64,000 nt of DNA from Mycobacteroides salmoniphilum (GCF_004924335.1 NZ_CP024633.1:124001-188000); one strand, 5' to 3'; positions 53,628 to 62,435 are shown, counted from the stretch's first letter. Numbers and translations are program-made. The notes: generated from the sequence alone by a model not told the origin.

Positions 53628-54452
53628 TCAGACTCGTTGCGGGACGAACGCCTCGATCTCTTTCACCATGAGCTCGGGCTGATCCTCGCTGACAAAGGTG
53701 TAGCTGTCGGGGACCTCCACAAGCCTGGCGTTAGGCAGTAGCTGCACCCACCGTTGCGCATGCGCGAACGGGAAGAATGGCAGCTTGCGCGGCCAGAGCA
53801 GCAGCACCGGTTTGTCGAAGGTGCGCAGTGTCTCGGCGGCGGCCAGCGTGTCGCGGTGGTCGATCCGGCTGAGGAAGGCGCGTACATCGCGACGCACGCC
53901 CTTCTGCTGTAGCAAGGGACGGACCCACTCGGCGAGTATGTCCTCGGGGATGGAGTGCTTGGCAAGGGTGTTCCCGAGCGCGCGTTGTGCGATCTTCAGT
54001 TTGAACGGACGCAGGATGAAATCGGTGCCGGGGATGCGCGCCCAATACTGGAAGACGCGAATCGACTTCGGCAGGAAGTTGTCGAACGAGTCGCAGGGCG
54101 TCAACACCACACGGCCGATCCGCTCGCTGCCGCCAACGAGCAGCAGTTGGGTGATGGCCCCGCCGGTGTCGGTCGCGACCACGGTGACGTCCGTGAGGTC
54201 CAGGCTCTCGATGAGTTCGCGAATCAACCCGGCCACACCACGCGGGCTGTTGTCGGCGCTCGAATTCATCGGCGTCTGGTGCGCGCCGAGGGGCAGGTCC
54301 GGGGCGATGCATCGGAACCGTTGACTCAGCGGTTCGATGACCTTGCGCCACATGGTGCCGGTGACGAACAGCCCGTGCACGAAGACGAGGGGAGGGCCGT
54401 CCCCGTTATCGCGGTAGTGGATGGGGCCGGCGGAAGACTCGAAAGTAGGCAT
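53628..54452 (-). CDS. Alpha/beta hydrolase with Asp nucleophile and atypical triad
   Basis: This 274-residue protein starts at ATG 54452 (MPTFESSAGPIHYRDN); an upstream start at 54497 adds 15 residues without support. The oxyanion HGLF (residues 26-29) is normal. The nucleophile elbow is VATDTGG with Asp95, as in haloalkane dehalogenases and epoxide hydrolases rather than esterases. At the usual His position near the C-terminus, where GHFxxxxxP is expected, the sequence is DSYTFVSEDQP, with no His. Either the His is elsewhere or the protein is not a conventional hydrolase. It is the last gene before the MocR regulator on the same strand. Confidence 0.8.
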   Translation of the reverse strand: MPTFESSAGPIHYRDNGDGPPLVFVHGLFVTGTMWRKVIEPLSQRFRCIAPDLPLGAHQTPMNSSADNSPRGVAGLIRELIESLDLTDVTVVATDTGGAITQLLLVGGSERIGRVVLTPCDSFDNFLPKSIRVFQYWARIPGTDFILRPFKLKIAQRALGNTLAKHSIPEDILAEWVRPLLQQKGVRRDVRAFLSRIDHRDTLAAAETLRTFDKPVLLLWPRKLPFFPFAHAQRWVQLLPNARLVEVPDSYTFVSEDQPELMVKEIEAFVPQRV

Positions 54453-54527
54453 GCTTTGACCATTGCGCTGACCTGCTGCCATGACGAGACACGGCACTGC
54501 CAGACGGTGCCACCCGGGGAAGCTGCT

Positions 54528-55961
54528 CTAGAGGCCGGCGGATGCCAGCACACCGCACAGTGCGTCGACGGCCGGCGCGAAACCGTGATCGGCTGGGGTG
54601 CCGAAGCTGACCACGACTCCGTCCGGATCGGGGATGTGCGGACCGGCCTGGGGATGTCGCAGCCGCGATAGCCCGGCCAGGGCCACGCCCGCCTCACCGG
54701 CTCGATACAGCACGTCCGGTTCCGCGCCGTCGGGCAGCGTCAGCAGCAGGTGCAGTCCGGCGGACAGCCCCCGGACTCCGACGTTGTAGTCGGAGAGTCG
54801 CTCGACGAGGAGGTCGCGCCGGCGCCGGTACCGACCGCGCATCCGCCGGATATGCCGGTCGTAGTGGCCATTGGCGATGAAGTCCGCCATGGTCAGCTGC
54901 GAGATCGCGTCGACGTACCACTGCCCGCCGCCGGCAGCCGCCACGACGGCATCCACCAGGTCCGGCGGCAGCACCATCCATCCCAGGCGTAGTACGGGGG
55001 CCAGGCTCTTACTCGCCGAACCGAGATATACGACGTGATCGGGGTCGAGGCTTTGTAACGCGCCGACGGGCTGACGGTCGTACCGGAACTCCCCGTCGTA
55101 ATCGTCTTCCAGGACGTAGGAGTCGGTGCGGCGTGCCCAATCCACCACCGCGGTGCGCCGTGCCGGGTGCAGCGGCAACCCGTGCGGGAAGTGGTGGGCG
55201 GGGGTGATCATGGCGGCGCGCACGTCGAGGGTGTCAAGGTCGCTGACCACGGCGCCCTCCTCGTCGAATCCGATCGGGGTGCTGGAGCCCCCTGTCGCTT
55301 CGATGCAGTCGCGAAAGATGAAGAGCCCATAAGCTTCCAGGGCGATCGGCCGGGCCAGCCCATACATGCGGGTGAGGATCTCCACGGCATGGCGGGTGCC
55401 CGCGCAGATGACGACCGAATCGGGTGAGGTTCGCACGCCCCGCACCCGGCCCACGTATTCGGCTACGGCAGAGCGTAATTCGGGACGGCCGCGCGGGTCC
55501 CCCGCACGCAGGGCCTCGTGCGGGGCGTTGCTCAGCGCCCGGCGGACGGAGGTGACCCAGTCTGTGCGCGGGAAGGCGGTGACGTCCCCGGAGCCGGGCA
55601 TGAGGTTGTGCGGTGGTGGAGAGCCCGCTCCGCGTGATCGCGGCGGCAGCTGGTTCTGGCCACGATTGAGCACCCGGGTTCCCGAGCCCTGCCGCGATTC
55701 GAGCCATCCTTCGGCAACGAGCTCCGCGTAGGCCTCGGCGACGGTGTTCCGCGCCAGCCCGAGGTCGATGGCCAGGGTGCGCGAGGGCGGCAGCATTGCC
55801 CCCACCGTCAGCCGGCCGGATCGTACGGCCTCACGGAGCGCGGTGATCAATACATCCCGTACGCCGCGGGCACCGGGGGTGATGGCGTGACGCAAGTCGA
55901 GATGTAGATCATGGCTGAGAGGGCGGGGCTCCGATATTCCCGAATTGGCCCATGAACTCAC
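54528..55961 (-). CDS. MocR/GntR-family regulator with aminotransferase domain
   Basis: This 477-residue protein has an N-terminal GntR-type winged helix (MLPPSRTLAIDLGLARNTVA) and a fold-type I aminotransferase domain that binds PLP as an effector. The PLP Lys is K318 in GSASKSLAPVLRLGW. Family members such as PdxR and GabR regulate nearby vitamin B6 or amine genes through direct-repeat operators. It is divergent from the AhpD-like gene with only 49 bp between, and 14-bp direct repeats overlap its start, so control of that gene and of itself is likely. Confidence 0.9.
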   Translation of the reverse strand: MSSWANSGISEPRPLSHDLHLDLRHAITPGARGVRDVLITALREAVRSGRLTVGAMLPPSRTLAIDLGLARNTVAEAYAELVAEGWLESRQGSGTRVLNRGQNQLPPRSRGAGSPPPHNLMPGSGDVTAFPRTDWVTSVRRALSNAPHEALRAGDPRGRPELRSAVAEYVGRVRGVRTSPDSVVICAGTRHAVEILTRMYGLARPIALEAYGLFIFRDCIEATGGSSTPIGFDEEGAVVSDLDTLDVRAAMITPAHHFPHGLPLHPARRTAVVDWARRTDSYVLEDDYDGEFRYDRQPVGALQSLDPDHVVYLGSASKSLAPVLRLGWMVLPPDLVDAVVAAAGGGQWYVDAISQLTMADFIANGHYDRHIRRMRGRYRRRRDLLVERLSDYNVGVRGLSAGLHLLLTLPDGAEPDVLYRAGEAGVALAGLSRLRHPQAGPHIPDPDGVVVSFGTPADHGFAPAVDALCGVLASAGL

Positions 55962-55979
55962 GCCTGAATTGAACCATGA
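55942..55979. promoter_or_regulatory. Direct repeats at MocR/AhpD divergent promoter
   Basis: GAATTGGCCCATGA (55942-55955) and GAATTGAACCATGA (55966-55979) match at 12 of 14 positions, 24 bp apart. MocR-type regulators are known to bind direct repeats. The first copy overlaps the MocR start codon. Confidence 0.6.
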
Positions 55980-56010
55980 GAATGGGTCTTTCTGCTTCTA
56001 CCGTTAAGGC

Positions 56011-56475
56011 ATGACAAGCACCCTGAATGCCCCAAGAATCCGTATGGAGAAGGTCTCGCCCGAGGTTTACGAGGCCATGATGGCGCTGAGTATCGCCTCG
56101 GCCAAGGACGTCGAACCCGGCCTCGCCGAGCTGATCAAGATCCGCGCATCCCAGCTCAATCACTGTGCGTTCTGTCTCGATATGCACACCCATGATGCCC
56201 GCAAGCAGGGTGAGACCGAGCAGCGCATCTACCTGCTGAACGCCTGGGCCGAGGCCGGCGATATCTACACCGAACGCGAGAAGGCCGCGCTGGCGCTGAC
56301 CGAGGAGGCGACCGTCCTTTCCGCTGGTGAGCACGTGTCTGATGCCACCTATGCGCGGGCGGCGGAGATCTTCACCGAACGCGAGCTCGGGCAGATCATC
56401 GGGATGATCCTGACGATCAACGCCTGGAATCGCATCGCTGTCACTACCCGCAACGCACCTCCGAAGCGCGGCTAG
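56011..56475 (+). CDS. AhpD-like carboxymuconolactone decarboxylase-family protein
   Basis: This 154-residue protein of the AhpD/CMD superfamily has the redox pair C52-x-x-C55 and H59 in HCAFCLDMHTHDA, with a conserved Glu on the preceding helix. Proteins of this class reduce peroxides with a thiol pair or act as small redox partners. The gene faces the MocR regulator and is probably its target. Nothing in it specifies the electron donor. Confidence 0.87.
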   Translation: MTSTLNAPRIRMEKVSPEVYEAMMALSIASAKDVEPGLAELIKIRASQLNHCAFCLDMHTHDARKQGETEQRIYLLNAWAEAGDIYTEREKAALALTEEATVLSAGEHVSDATYARAAEIFTERELGQIIGMILTINAWNRIAVTTRNAPPKRG

Positions 56476-56500
56476 ATTTGCCACATTCTTTGCCGTCGGC

Positions 56501-56527
56501 GTGACAGAAGCGTGATCGTTTCGTAAT
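56501..56527. promoter_or_regulatory. Three 11-bp-phased GTRAY repeats upstream of M15-like gene
   Basis: GTGAC (56501), GTGAT (56512) and GTAAT (56523) are exactly 11 bp apart, near the helical repeat, 57 bp before the assigned start. They could be an OmpR-type response-regulator site. Weak evidence. Confidence 0.35.
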
Positions 56528-56583
56528 CTGACCGGGTGATCTCGGCGAGATGGCGTGCGAAAGACGGTGAGAAGAGGCCCGCG

Positions 56584-57165
56584 ATGCCGCTCTCTCGCGT
56601 CGCGGGCCTCGCTCTCTCACTCGTTGCCGGTGCCGCCGTGATGGGGGTCGTGAGCGAAGTTCAGAGGCCGGATGTTCAGCTGTCGATCAAGCCCGAACAA
56701 CGTGCGATCGTGCTCATCGCTGACCTGCCGCGTGCCCAGCGGGACCGGCGCTATGTCTCGGCGGAGGCGCTGGCCCTGGAGGCCAGAGCCAGAGCCATCA
56801 AGCCGTGTTCGACCGTGTTGGCGGGCGCACAGCCGGCGGTGGCGCAGGCGGGAAACTTCTTGAAGACGATGTTCGGTATCGGTGACATCGGCGGTGCCAG
56901 CGGGCGTGGCGGCGGCGGGGATCACGGTCGCGGTCTGGCGTTGGACTTCATGACGGGCTCCACCGCGACCGGCAGCGCGCTTGCGAGCTTTGTGCTCGCC
57001 AACCGTGAGCGGCTCGGTGTGACGTACGTGATCTGGCAGCAGCGGTACAACGACGGCAACGGCTGGTCCATGATGGAGAACCGCGGCAGCCCGACCGCCA
57101 ATCACATGGACCACGTGCACGTGTCGTTCCGGGCCGGAGCCAAACCGCCCGCGATCAGCTGCTGA
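56584..57165 (+). CDS. Exported protein with M15/VanY-like metallopeptidase motifs
   Basis: This 193-residue protein has an N-terminal signal or anchor (MPLSRVAGLALSLVAGAAVM). The C-terminal half carries DHGRGLALDFM, matching the HxxGxAxD metal motif, and NHMDHVHVSF, matching the HxDHxHV end of the ARB_07466/VanY-like group. A peptidoglycan carboxypeptidase role is possible. The ATG 56584 has GAGAAGAGG upstream; GTG 56536 would add 16 residues and has no ribosome-binding site. Cys residues near the middle and the end may form a disulphide. Confidence 0.72.
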   Translation: MPLSRVAGLALSLVAGAAVMGVVSEVQRPDVQLSIKPEQRAIVLIADLPRAQRDRRYVSAEALALEARARAIKPCSTVLAGAQPAVAQAGNFLKTMFGIGDIGGASGRGGGGDHGRGLALDFMTGSTATGSALASFVLANRERLGVTYVIWQQRYNDGNGWSMMENRGSPTANHMDHVHVSFRAGAKPPAISC

Positions 57166-57210
57166 TCTCGGTCGGCGGCGATCCGCAGCGCCCACGGTCC
57201 GGGCGCGGAT

Positions 57211-58716
57211 ATGTTGAGTTCCATGGGTTTCCTAGCGTCTCGACGTTCTCTGCGTGGTCTGCGACAGATTGGTGATGGTCTCGGCACGCTCGACCGAGAA
57301 GTATTCGAAGCGATCGCGGAGTCGCCGAGCCCGCTGCTGGACACCGTCATGCCGCGACTCACGCGCGCCGCGGACCATTCCAAGCTCTGGATCGGGATCG
57401 GCGCCGGGTTGGCGATGTTCGGCAAGCCGGCCGTGCAGCGCGGCGCCACGCGTGGCCTGCTGACACTGGCAGTGACGAGTGCGCTCACCAACCAAGTGGC
57501 CAAACGCGTGCGGCGGCGTGCGCGGCCGAACCACCTGTCGGTGCCGCTGGTGCGGCGCAGCAAGCGCCTGCCCACGTCGTCATCGCTGCCCTCGGGTCAC
57601 TCGGCGAGCGCGGCGGCCTTCGCGGTGGGCGTCGGTCTCGAGAGCCCGCCGCTGGGCCTAGGGCTCTCGCTGCTGGCCGGTCTGGTCGGCCTGTCCCGGG
57701 TGGCCACCGGCGTCCATTATCCCGGCGATGTGTTCGCGGGGTTCGGGATTGGTGCCGGGATAGCGGTCTTGGGCGCCCGCGTGGTGCCGCCGATCACGCA
57801 GACGGCGTTGCCCGGGGCGGACCCGCTGCGGGTGGACACCGCCGCGCGCCCCGAGGGCGAGGGTGTGGTGTTGGTGGTCAACCCGGCCTCCGGTGACGGT
57901 ACCGGTCAGCGGATTCTGGACCAGGTGCGCAAGGCCTTGCCCCGTACGGAGATCGTCGAACTGAATAAGGGCGATGATGTCATCGAGGTGATGCGCAGCG
58001 CGGCACGCCGGGCCGAGGTGCTTGCCGTGGGCGGTGGCGACGGCACGGTGGCGTGTGCCGCAGGCGTTGCGGCCGAGACCGATACGCCGCTCGCCGTTTT
58101 TCCCGGCGGCACCTTCAACCACTTCGCCAAGGACATCGGCTGCGAAAGCGTGGCCAAGACTGTCGATGCCATCCGCCGGGGCAGCGCCAGCCGTGTCGAC
58201 CTGGTCTACCTGAACGAGAGCCAGGTGGTGATCAACACCGCGAGCATCGGCGCGTACCCGAAGTTCGTACAGATCCGCGAGAAGATCGAGCACCGGATCG
58301 GCAAGCCGCTGGCGAGTGTCTACGCGATGCTGCGCATGCTGCGCCGCGAGCACCCGGTGCGTATTCGGTTCGACAACAAGACCGTCCAGACATCGCTGTT
58401 CTTCCTGGGTAATTCTGCTTATCTGCCATCGGGTTTCGCCCCGTCGCTGCGACCCCGCCTGGATGATGGACTCATCGATGTGCGCATCTTGGAGACCGGC
58501 CGCAAGTTCAGCAGCCTACGGATTCTGACGGCGCTGGCGCTCGGGCGCCTTCAGCGCAGCCCGCTCTACCACGAGCTGCAGGTACCCGAGTTTTCCTTTA
58601 CCGCAGTGGACGGCCCGACTGTGCTCGCACGCGACGGTGAGGCCGGCGACAAGCTCGCGGAGGCCCGCTTCACGGTTCGTTATCGGGCGCTGGCTGTGCT
58701 GCGTCCGCTGCCCTGA
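57211..58716 (+). CDS. PAP2 phosphatase fused to diacylglycerol-kinase-like domain
   Basis: This 501-residue bifunctional membrane protein has an N-terminal PAP2 lipid-phosphatase domain (residues ~40-190: KRVRRRARPN, SLPSGHSASAA, SRVATGVHYPGD) and a C-terminal DAGK/LCB5 kinase domain (from ~215: VVNPASGDGTGQ, GGGDGTVACAAG, FPGGTFNHFAKD). One part could dephosphorylate an isoprenoid or lipid phosphate and the other phosphorylate a lipid alcohol. ATG 57211 is used; ATG 57223 four codons later is equally possible. The 3' end overlaps the convergent PAP2 gene by 47 bp. Confidence 0.88.
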   Translation: MLSSMGFLASRRSLRGLRQIGDGLGTLDREVFEAIAESPSPLLDTVMPRLTRAADHSKLWIGIGAGLAMFGKPAVQRGATRGLLTLAVTSALTNQVAKRVRRRARPNHLSVPLVRRSKRLPTSSSLPSGHSASAAAFAVGVGLESPPLGLGLSLLAGLVGLSRVATGVHYPGDVFAGFGIGAGIAVLGARVVPPITQTALPGADPLRVDTAARPEGEGVVLVVNPASGDGTGQRILDQVRKALPRTEIVELNKGDDVIEVMRSAARRAEVLAVGGGDGTVACAAGVAAETDTPLAVFPGGTFNHFAKDIGCESVAKTVDAIRRGSASRVDLVYLNESQVVINTASIGAYPKFVQIREKIEHRIGKPLASVYAMLRMLRREHPVRIRFDNKTVQTSLFFLGNSAYLPSGFAPSLRPRLDDGLIDVRILETGRKFSSLRILTALALGRLQRSPLYHELQVPEFSFTAVDGPTVLARDGEAGDKLAEARFTVRYRALAVLRPLP

Positions 58717-59350
58717 GGGGCCACGGCGGCAACACGAGCAGGCAGGCGACGAAGTACGCGTAGCCCAATGCCCACCCCGCCAGCACGTCCGAGGGGTTGT
58801 GGACGTTGAGCAGAACTCTGCTGACACCGATCGTCAGAATCAGCACACCGCCGAGCGTCGCGAGCCAGGGGCGCAGCGCGGCAATCGCTTTCGGTAGGAA
58901 CACCGTGAGCAATGCCAGCGCACAGACCATGACGCCAAGCGCGTGCCCGGAGGGGAATGAGGATCCGTACGCGTCGACCAACTTGGTCGCCGGGCGCGGG
59001 CGGCCCGCCAACAGTTTGGCCAGCTCGGTCACCAGCGCGCTCAGCTCCACGGTGATCAGCAGGAACACCGCCGCATGCCGCTGGCGCCGCACCAACAGCA
59101 CAACGATGACGACAGCCACTGCGATGCGGAATGCACCCGGGCCCACGACGGTGGCGAATACGTCCCAGGCGGTGACCCACCCAGGGTGCGCGATTCCGTA
59201 GTCATGCGCGGGGGCCAGCGCCGCGACGTCCAGCCGAGACAACCAATTCCACTGCTGGGCATAGCCCAGCCAGAGCAATGCGAACGCGATGAAGGCAGCG
59301 CCGGCGGACACCAGCAGCCATCGGCGCTCCGGGCCGCTTATCTGTGACAT
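58670..59350 (-). CDS. PAP2-superfamily membrane phosphatase
   Basis: This 226-residue protein has about six transmembrane segments and all three PAP2 motifs: KLLAGRPRP, SSFPSGHALG and SRVLLNVHNPSD. It probably removes phosphate from an undecaprenyl/decaprenyl- or lipid-phosphate. The ATG 59350 is used, right after the wzm stop; a longer frame to 59413 lies inside wzm. Position next to the galactan exporter suggests recycling of the polyprenyl carrier, but that is inference. Confidence 0.84.
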   Translation of the reverse strand: MSQISGPERRWLLVSAGAAFIAFALLWLGYAQQWNWLSRLDVAALAPAHDYGIAHPGWVTAWDVFATVVGPGAFRIAVAVVIVVLLVRRQRHAAVFLLITVELSALVTELAKLLAGRPRPATKLVDAYGSSFPSGHALGVMVCALALLTVFLPKAIAALRPWLATLGGVLILTIGVSRVLLNVHNPSDVLAGWALGYAYFVACLLVLPPWPLRAADAAQPAPDNEP

Positions 59351-59352
59351 GA

Positions 59353-60186
59353 CTACACCCAGTACGGCACGCGCGCGCGGTACTGGCGCATCACCAGGAT
59401 TGCCACCGTCCAACCGACGACGGTGATGGCACCCGCGATGATCCAGTGGTGGACCTGCTGATCAAGCCCGAGCAGTGGATCGCGGATGATGGCCAGAAAA
59501 TGCACGAACGGGTTGAGCTGCACCACCGTGGCCAGCTTGCCGACCTTCTCGGTCAGCATGTTCTCGTTCCAGATGATCGGCGTCATGAAGAACAGCAGCT
59601 GCACCAGGCTGCCCAGCAGCGGCGAGATATCCCGATAACGGGTGGCCAGCACGCCGAAAACCAGTGAGACCCAAACACAATTCAACGTGATCAACACCAG
59701 CGCGGGGATGAAACTCAGGTCGGTGATGTGCCAGTGCGGCGTATACACGGCGACGACCACCAGGAAGATGATGATGTTGTGCGCGAACAGCAATAGCTGC
59801 CGCCACACCAGCCGGTAGACGTGCACGCTCAGCGGTGTCGGCAACTGCTTGATCAGGCCCTCGTTCGCGACGAAGACGTCCGCGCCCTCCAGGATCGCGG
59901 CGTTGAACAGATTCCAGACGATCAAACCGATGGTCACATAAGGCAAATGTTCAGCCAAAGGGAGCTTGAACAGCTGCGCATACAAGATGCCCATCGCCAG
60001 GGCCGTCGATCCGGTGGCAATGGTGATCCAGAACGGGCCCAGCACCGATCGCCGGTAGCGCTGCTTGATGTCCTGCCAGCCCAGCTGTAGCCACAGCTGC
60101 CGATGCTCGAAGCCGTCGGACAGATCACGCCACGCGCGCTTGAAGGTCCGGGAGTCCGAAGATAATTCCAGCAGTTCGTTCGTCAT
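59353..60186 (-). CDS. wzm: Galactan ABC exporter permease Wzm (Rv3783-like)
   Basis: This 277-residue O-antigen-type ABC permease has six transmembrane segments and the cytoplasmic N-terminal helix with RRSVLGPFWITIATGS. With Wzt it moves the lipid-linked galactan across the inner membrane. Its start overlaps the glfT1 stop by 4 bp, so wzt-glfT1-wzm form one transcript, as in M. tuberculosis (Rv3781-Rv3782-Rv3783). Confidence 0.94.
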   Translation of the reverse strand: MTNELLELSSDSRTFKRAWRDLSDGFEHRQLWLQLGWQDIKQRYRRSVLGPFWITIATGSTALAMGILYAQLFKLPLAEHLPYVTIGLIVWNLFNAAILEGADVFVANEGLIKQLPTPLSVHVYRLVWRQLLLFAHNIIIFLVVVAVYTPHWHITDLSFIPALVLITLNCVWVSLVFGVLATRYRDISPLLGSLVQLLFFMTPIIWNENMLTEKVGKLATVVQLNPFVHFLAIIRDPLLGLDQQVHHWIIAGAITVVGWTVAILVMRQYRARVPYWV

Positions 60187-61124
60187 TTCTCAGTCCCCTG
60201 TACCGAAGGAGTCGGATTGCCCGGTCTGCCGAACTGTTCGCGGCGACCCAAGCGCCGCAAGGCAATCCAATCACGTAGGCCGGCAGGGTCGCGTCGGGTG
60301 ATCAGGAAGTACCAGCCGAAGCGCACCCATTCCTGAGGGAGCAGCTTGCGCATGCCCGGCTGGGACATCAGGTAGCCGCGGTTGCGGTAGGTGAAGTACC
60401 GCTTGGTGGCATCATCCGGGTACTGGGTGTGCATGCGCCCGCCCAGAATCGGTTTGAACTCGGCCGCACCGTTGGGGTGCAGATACGTGGCATCCAGGCA
60501 GGTCCCGAACGGCAGGCCCGACCGCACCAGGCGCCGGTGCACGTCCACCTCATCGCCGCGCACGAACAGCCGCAGGTCCGGAACGCCCACGGCCTCCAGG
60601 GTTTCGGCGCGAAAGAGTGCGCCGTTGAACAGCGAGGCGATGCCGGGCAACAGATCTTGGCCGGCATCGGTGCGCAGCTCCTCCACCCGTCGCCGCCACA
60701 CCAGCCCGCGCCGCAGCGGAAACGCCAGCCGGCCGGGATCGTCGATATCGCACACCATCGGCGACACCTCGGCGAGGCGATGTTTACGGGCGCAGGCCAG
60801 TAGCGTCTGCAGCACATCGGTGCCACCGGGGCGACCGTCGTCGTCGGCAAGCCATACCCAGTCGGCGCCGAGGGTGAGGGCGTGCAGTATGCCTAGCGCG
60901 AATCCTCCTGCACCGCCAAGGTTTCGGCGTGAGCCCAGGTATGTGGTGGCGATGGGTTGACCGTCCACCAGGGCCTTGACGGCGGGGTCGTTGTCGTTGT
61001 CCACCACCACCACGTGCGCGGGTAACGCTGTTTGCGAGGTGACGATCTTCAGCGATTCGGCCAGCTCGACCGTGCGCCGGTAGGTGACGACGACGGCGAC
61101 GACACTGCCGACCGTGTCATCCAT
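60183..61124 (-). CDS. glfT1: Galactofuranosyltransferase GlfT1
   Basis: This 313-residue GT2-family transferase (Rv3782) adds the first two galactofuranose residues to the rhamnosyl-GlcNAc-PP-decaprenol linker. The GT-A motifs are VVVTYRRTVELAESL at the N-terminus, the DDDGRPGGTD metal-binding stretch, and the later FVRGDEVDVHRRL region. ATG 61124, overlapping the wzt stop by 8 bp, is used; the longer frame reaches 61205. It is sandwiched between the exporter subunits, so priming and export are co-expressed. Confidence 0.94.
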   Translation of the reverse strand: MDDTVGSVVAVVVTYRRTVELAESLKIVTSQTALPAHVVVVDNDNDPAVKALVDGQPIATTYLGSRRNLGGAGGFALGILHALTLGADWVWLADDDGRPGGTDVLQTLLACARKHRLAEVSPMVCDIDDPGRLAFPLRRGLVWRRRVEELRTDAGQDLLPGIASLFNGALFRAETLEAVGVPDLRLFVRGDEVDVHRRLVRSGLPFGTCLDATYLHPNGAAEFKPILGGRMHTQYPDDATKRYFTYRNRGYLMSQPGMRKLLPQEWVRFGWYFLITRRDPAGLRDWIALRRLGRREQFGRPGNPTPSVQGTEK

Positions 61125-61905
61125 GGCGGTCTTCGGAGAGGATCTGGGCCACGTGATCGCCCGCCTCATTGCCTTCGTAGGCGCGGACCACGTCCTCGAT
61201 ACCACCGCTCATCTTGATCGTGCCGTGGTCGATCCACATCGCCGTGTTGCACAGGCGGGCCAGGAACTCGTTGGAATGGCTAGCGAAGACGAGCATGCCG
61301 GAGCGTTCCACCAACTGCTGCAACCGAATTCGCGCCTTCTTCATGAACTCGGCATCGACCGCACCAATGCCCTCATCGAGCAGCAGAATCTCCGGGTCGA
61401 TGCTGGTGACGACGCCCATGGCCAGGCGAACGCGCATGCCGGTGGAGTACGTGCGCAGCGGCATGGAGAGGTACTCGCCCAACTCGGTGAAGTCGGCTAT
61501 CTCGTCGACCTTGGCCTGCATCTGCTTACGGGTCTGCCCCAGGAACATGCCGCGGATGATGATGTTCTCGTACCCGGAGATCTCCGGATCCATGCCCACA
61601 CCCAGGTCGAACACGGGCGCGACCCTGCCCTGGATGTACGAGCTGCCCCGAGTGGGTTCGTAGATTCCCGAAAGGAGTCGCAGCAGAGTCGATTTGCCCG
61701 CACCGTTGTGGCCGACAAGCCCGATCCGGTCGCCCTCCTTGAGGGACAAGGTGATATCCCGCAGCGCCTCGATGACCACCACATTCGACTCGTTGCGGCC
61801 AATCGCGCCGCCCGCCTTGCCGAGGAAAGCCTTCTTCAGAGAGCGTGACTTGGCGTCGAAAATCGGGAACTCCACCCACGCTTCATGGGTCTGGATACTG
61901 ACCAC
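61117..61905 (-). CDS. wzt: Galactan ABC exporter ATPase Wzt (Rv3781-like)
   Basis: This 262-residue ABC ATPase has Walker A GHNGAGKST, the signature YSTGMRVRLAM, and Walker B ILLLDEGIGAVD. It lacks the C-terminal carbohydrate-binding extension of some Wzt proteins, which fits its use of a capped or uncapped lipid-linked galactan. It starts 2 bp after bpa, in the same direction. Confidence 0.95.
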   Translation of the reverse strand: MVSIQTHEAWVEFPIFDAKSRSLKKAFLGKAGGAIGRNESNVVVIEALRDITLSLKEGDRIGLVGHNGAGKSTLLRLLSGIYEPTRGSSYIQGRVAPVFDLGVGMDPEISGYENIIIRGMFLGQTRKQMQAKVDEIADFTELGEYLSMPLRTYSTGMRVRLAMGVVTSIDPEILLLDEGIGAVDAEFMKKARIRLQQLVERSGMLVFASHSNEFLARLCNTAMWIDHGTIKMSGGIEDVVRAYEGNEAGDHVAQILSEDRHG

Positions 61906-61907
61906 GG

Positions 61908-62435
61908 CTACAGATACTGACCGGTGCCGCTGCCGCCGCCGTGCGCGGGTGCTGAAAGACCGGGCGGCAGAACACCTTGACCACCTTGACGCATCTGCTG
62001 AAGCTGCGCGCGTGCCGCCATCTGCTGGGCGAAGAGCGCAGTCTGGATGCCGTGGAACAAGCCCTCCAGCCAGCCGACCAACTGTGCGTGCGCGATACGC
62101 AGCTCGGCATCGGACGGAACGGTGTCCTCGAGGAACGGCAGGGTTAGCCGCTCCAGCTCCTCGCGGAGCTCCGGTGCGAGCCCGTCTTCCAGCTCGCGGA
62201 TGGAGGCGGCGTGGATCTCGCGCAGCCGGGATCGGCTGGGTTCGTCGAGGGGAGCCGCGCGCACCTCCTCGAGGAGCTGCTTGATCATCGTGCCGATGCG
62301 CATCACCTTGGCGGGCTGCTCGACGAGGTCGGTGATGGACGGGTCGTCGTCGGCGTCGTCGGCGCTCTTGTCGGAATCGTCGGCACCCAGAATGATCACC
62401 TGGTCGTCGTCATCGTCTTGACCGGGATGGGTCAT
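61908..62435 (-). CDS. bpa: Bacterial proteasome activator Bpa (PafE)
   Basis: This 175-residue protein (Rv3780) forms a dodecameric ring that opens the 20S proteasome without ATP. The acidic disordered N-terminus (DDDDDQVIILGADDSDKSAD) precedes a four-helix body. The C-terminal GQYL is the proteasome-docking motif. It lies 2 bp upstream of wzt and its start overlaps the stop of the large membrane gene by 4 bp. Confidence 0.96.
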   Translation of the reverse strand: MTHPGQDDDDDQVIILGADDSDKSADDADDDPSITDLVEQPAKVMRIGTMIKQLLEEVRAAPLDEPSRSRLREIHAASIRELEDGLAPELREELERLTLPFLEDTVPSDAELRIAHAQLVGWLEGLFHGIQTALFAQQMAARAQLQQMRQGGQGVLPPGLSAPAHGGGSGTGQYL

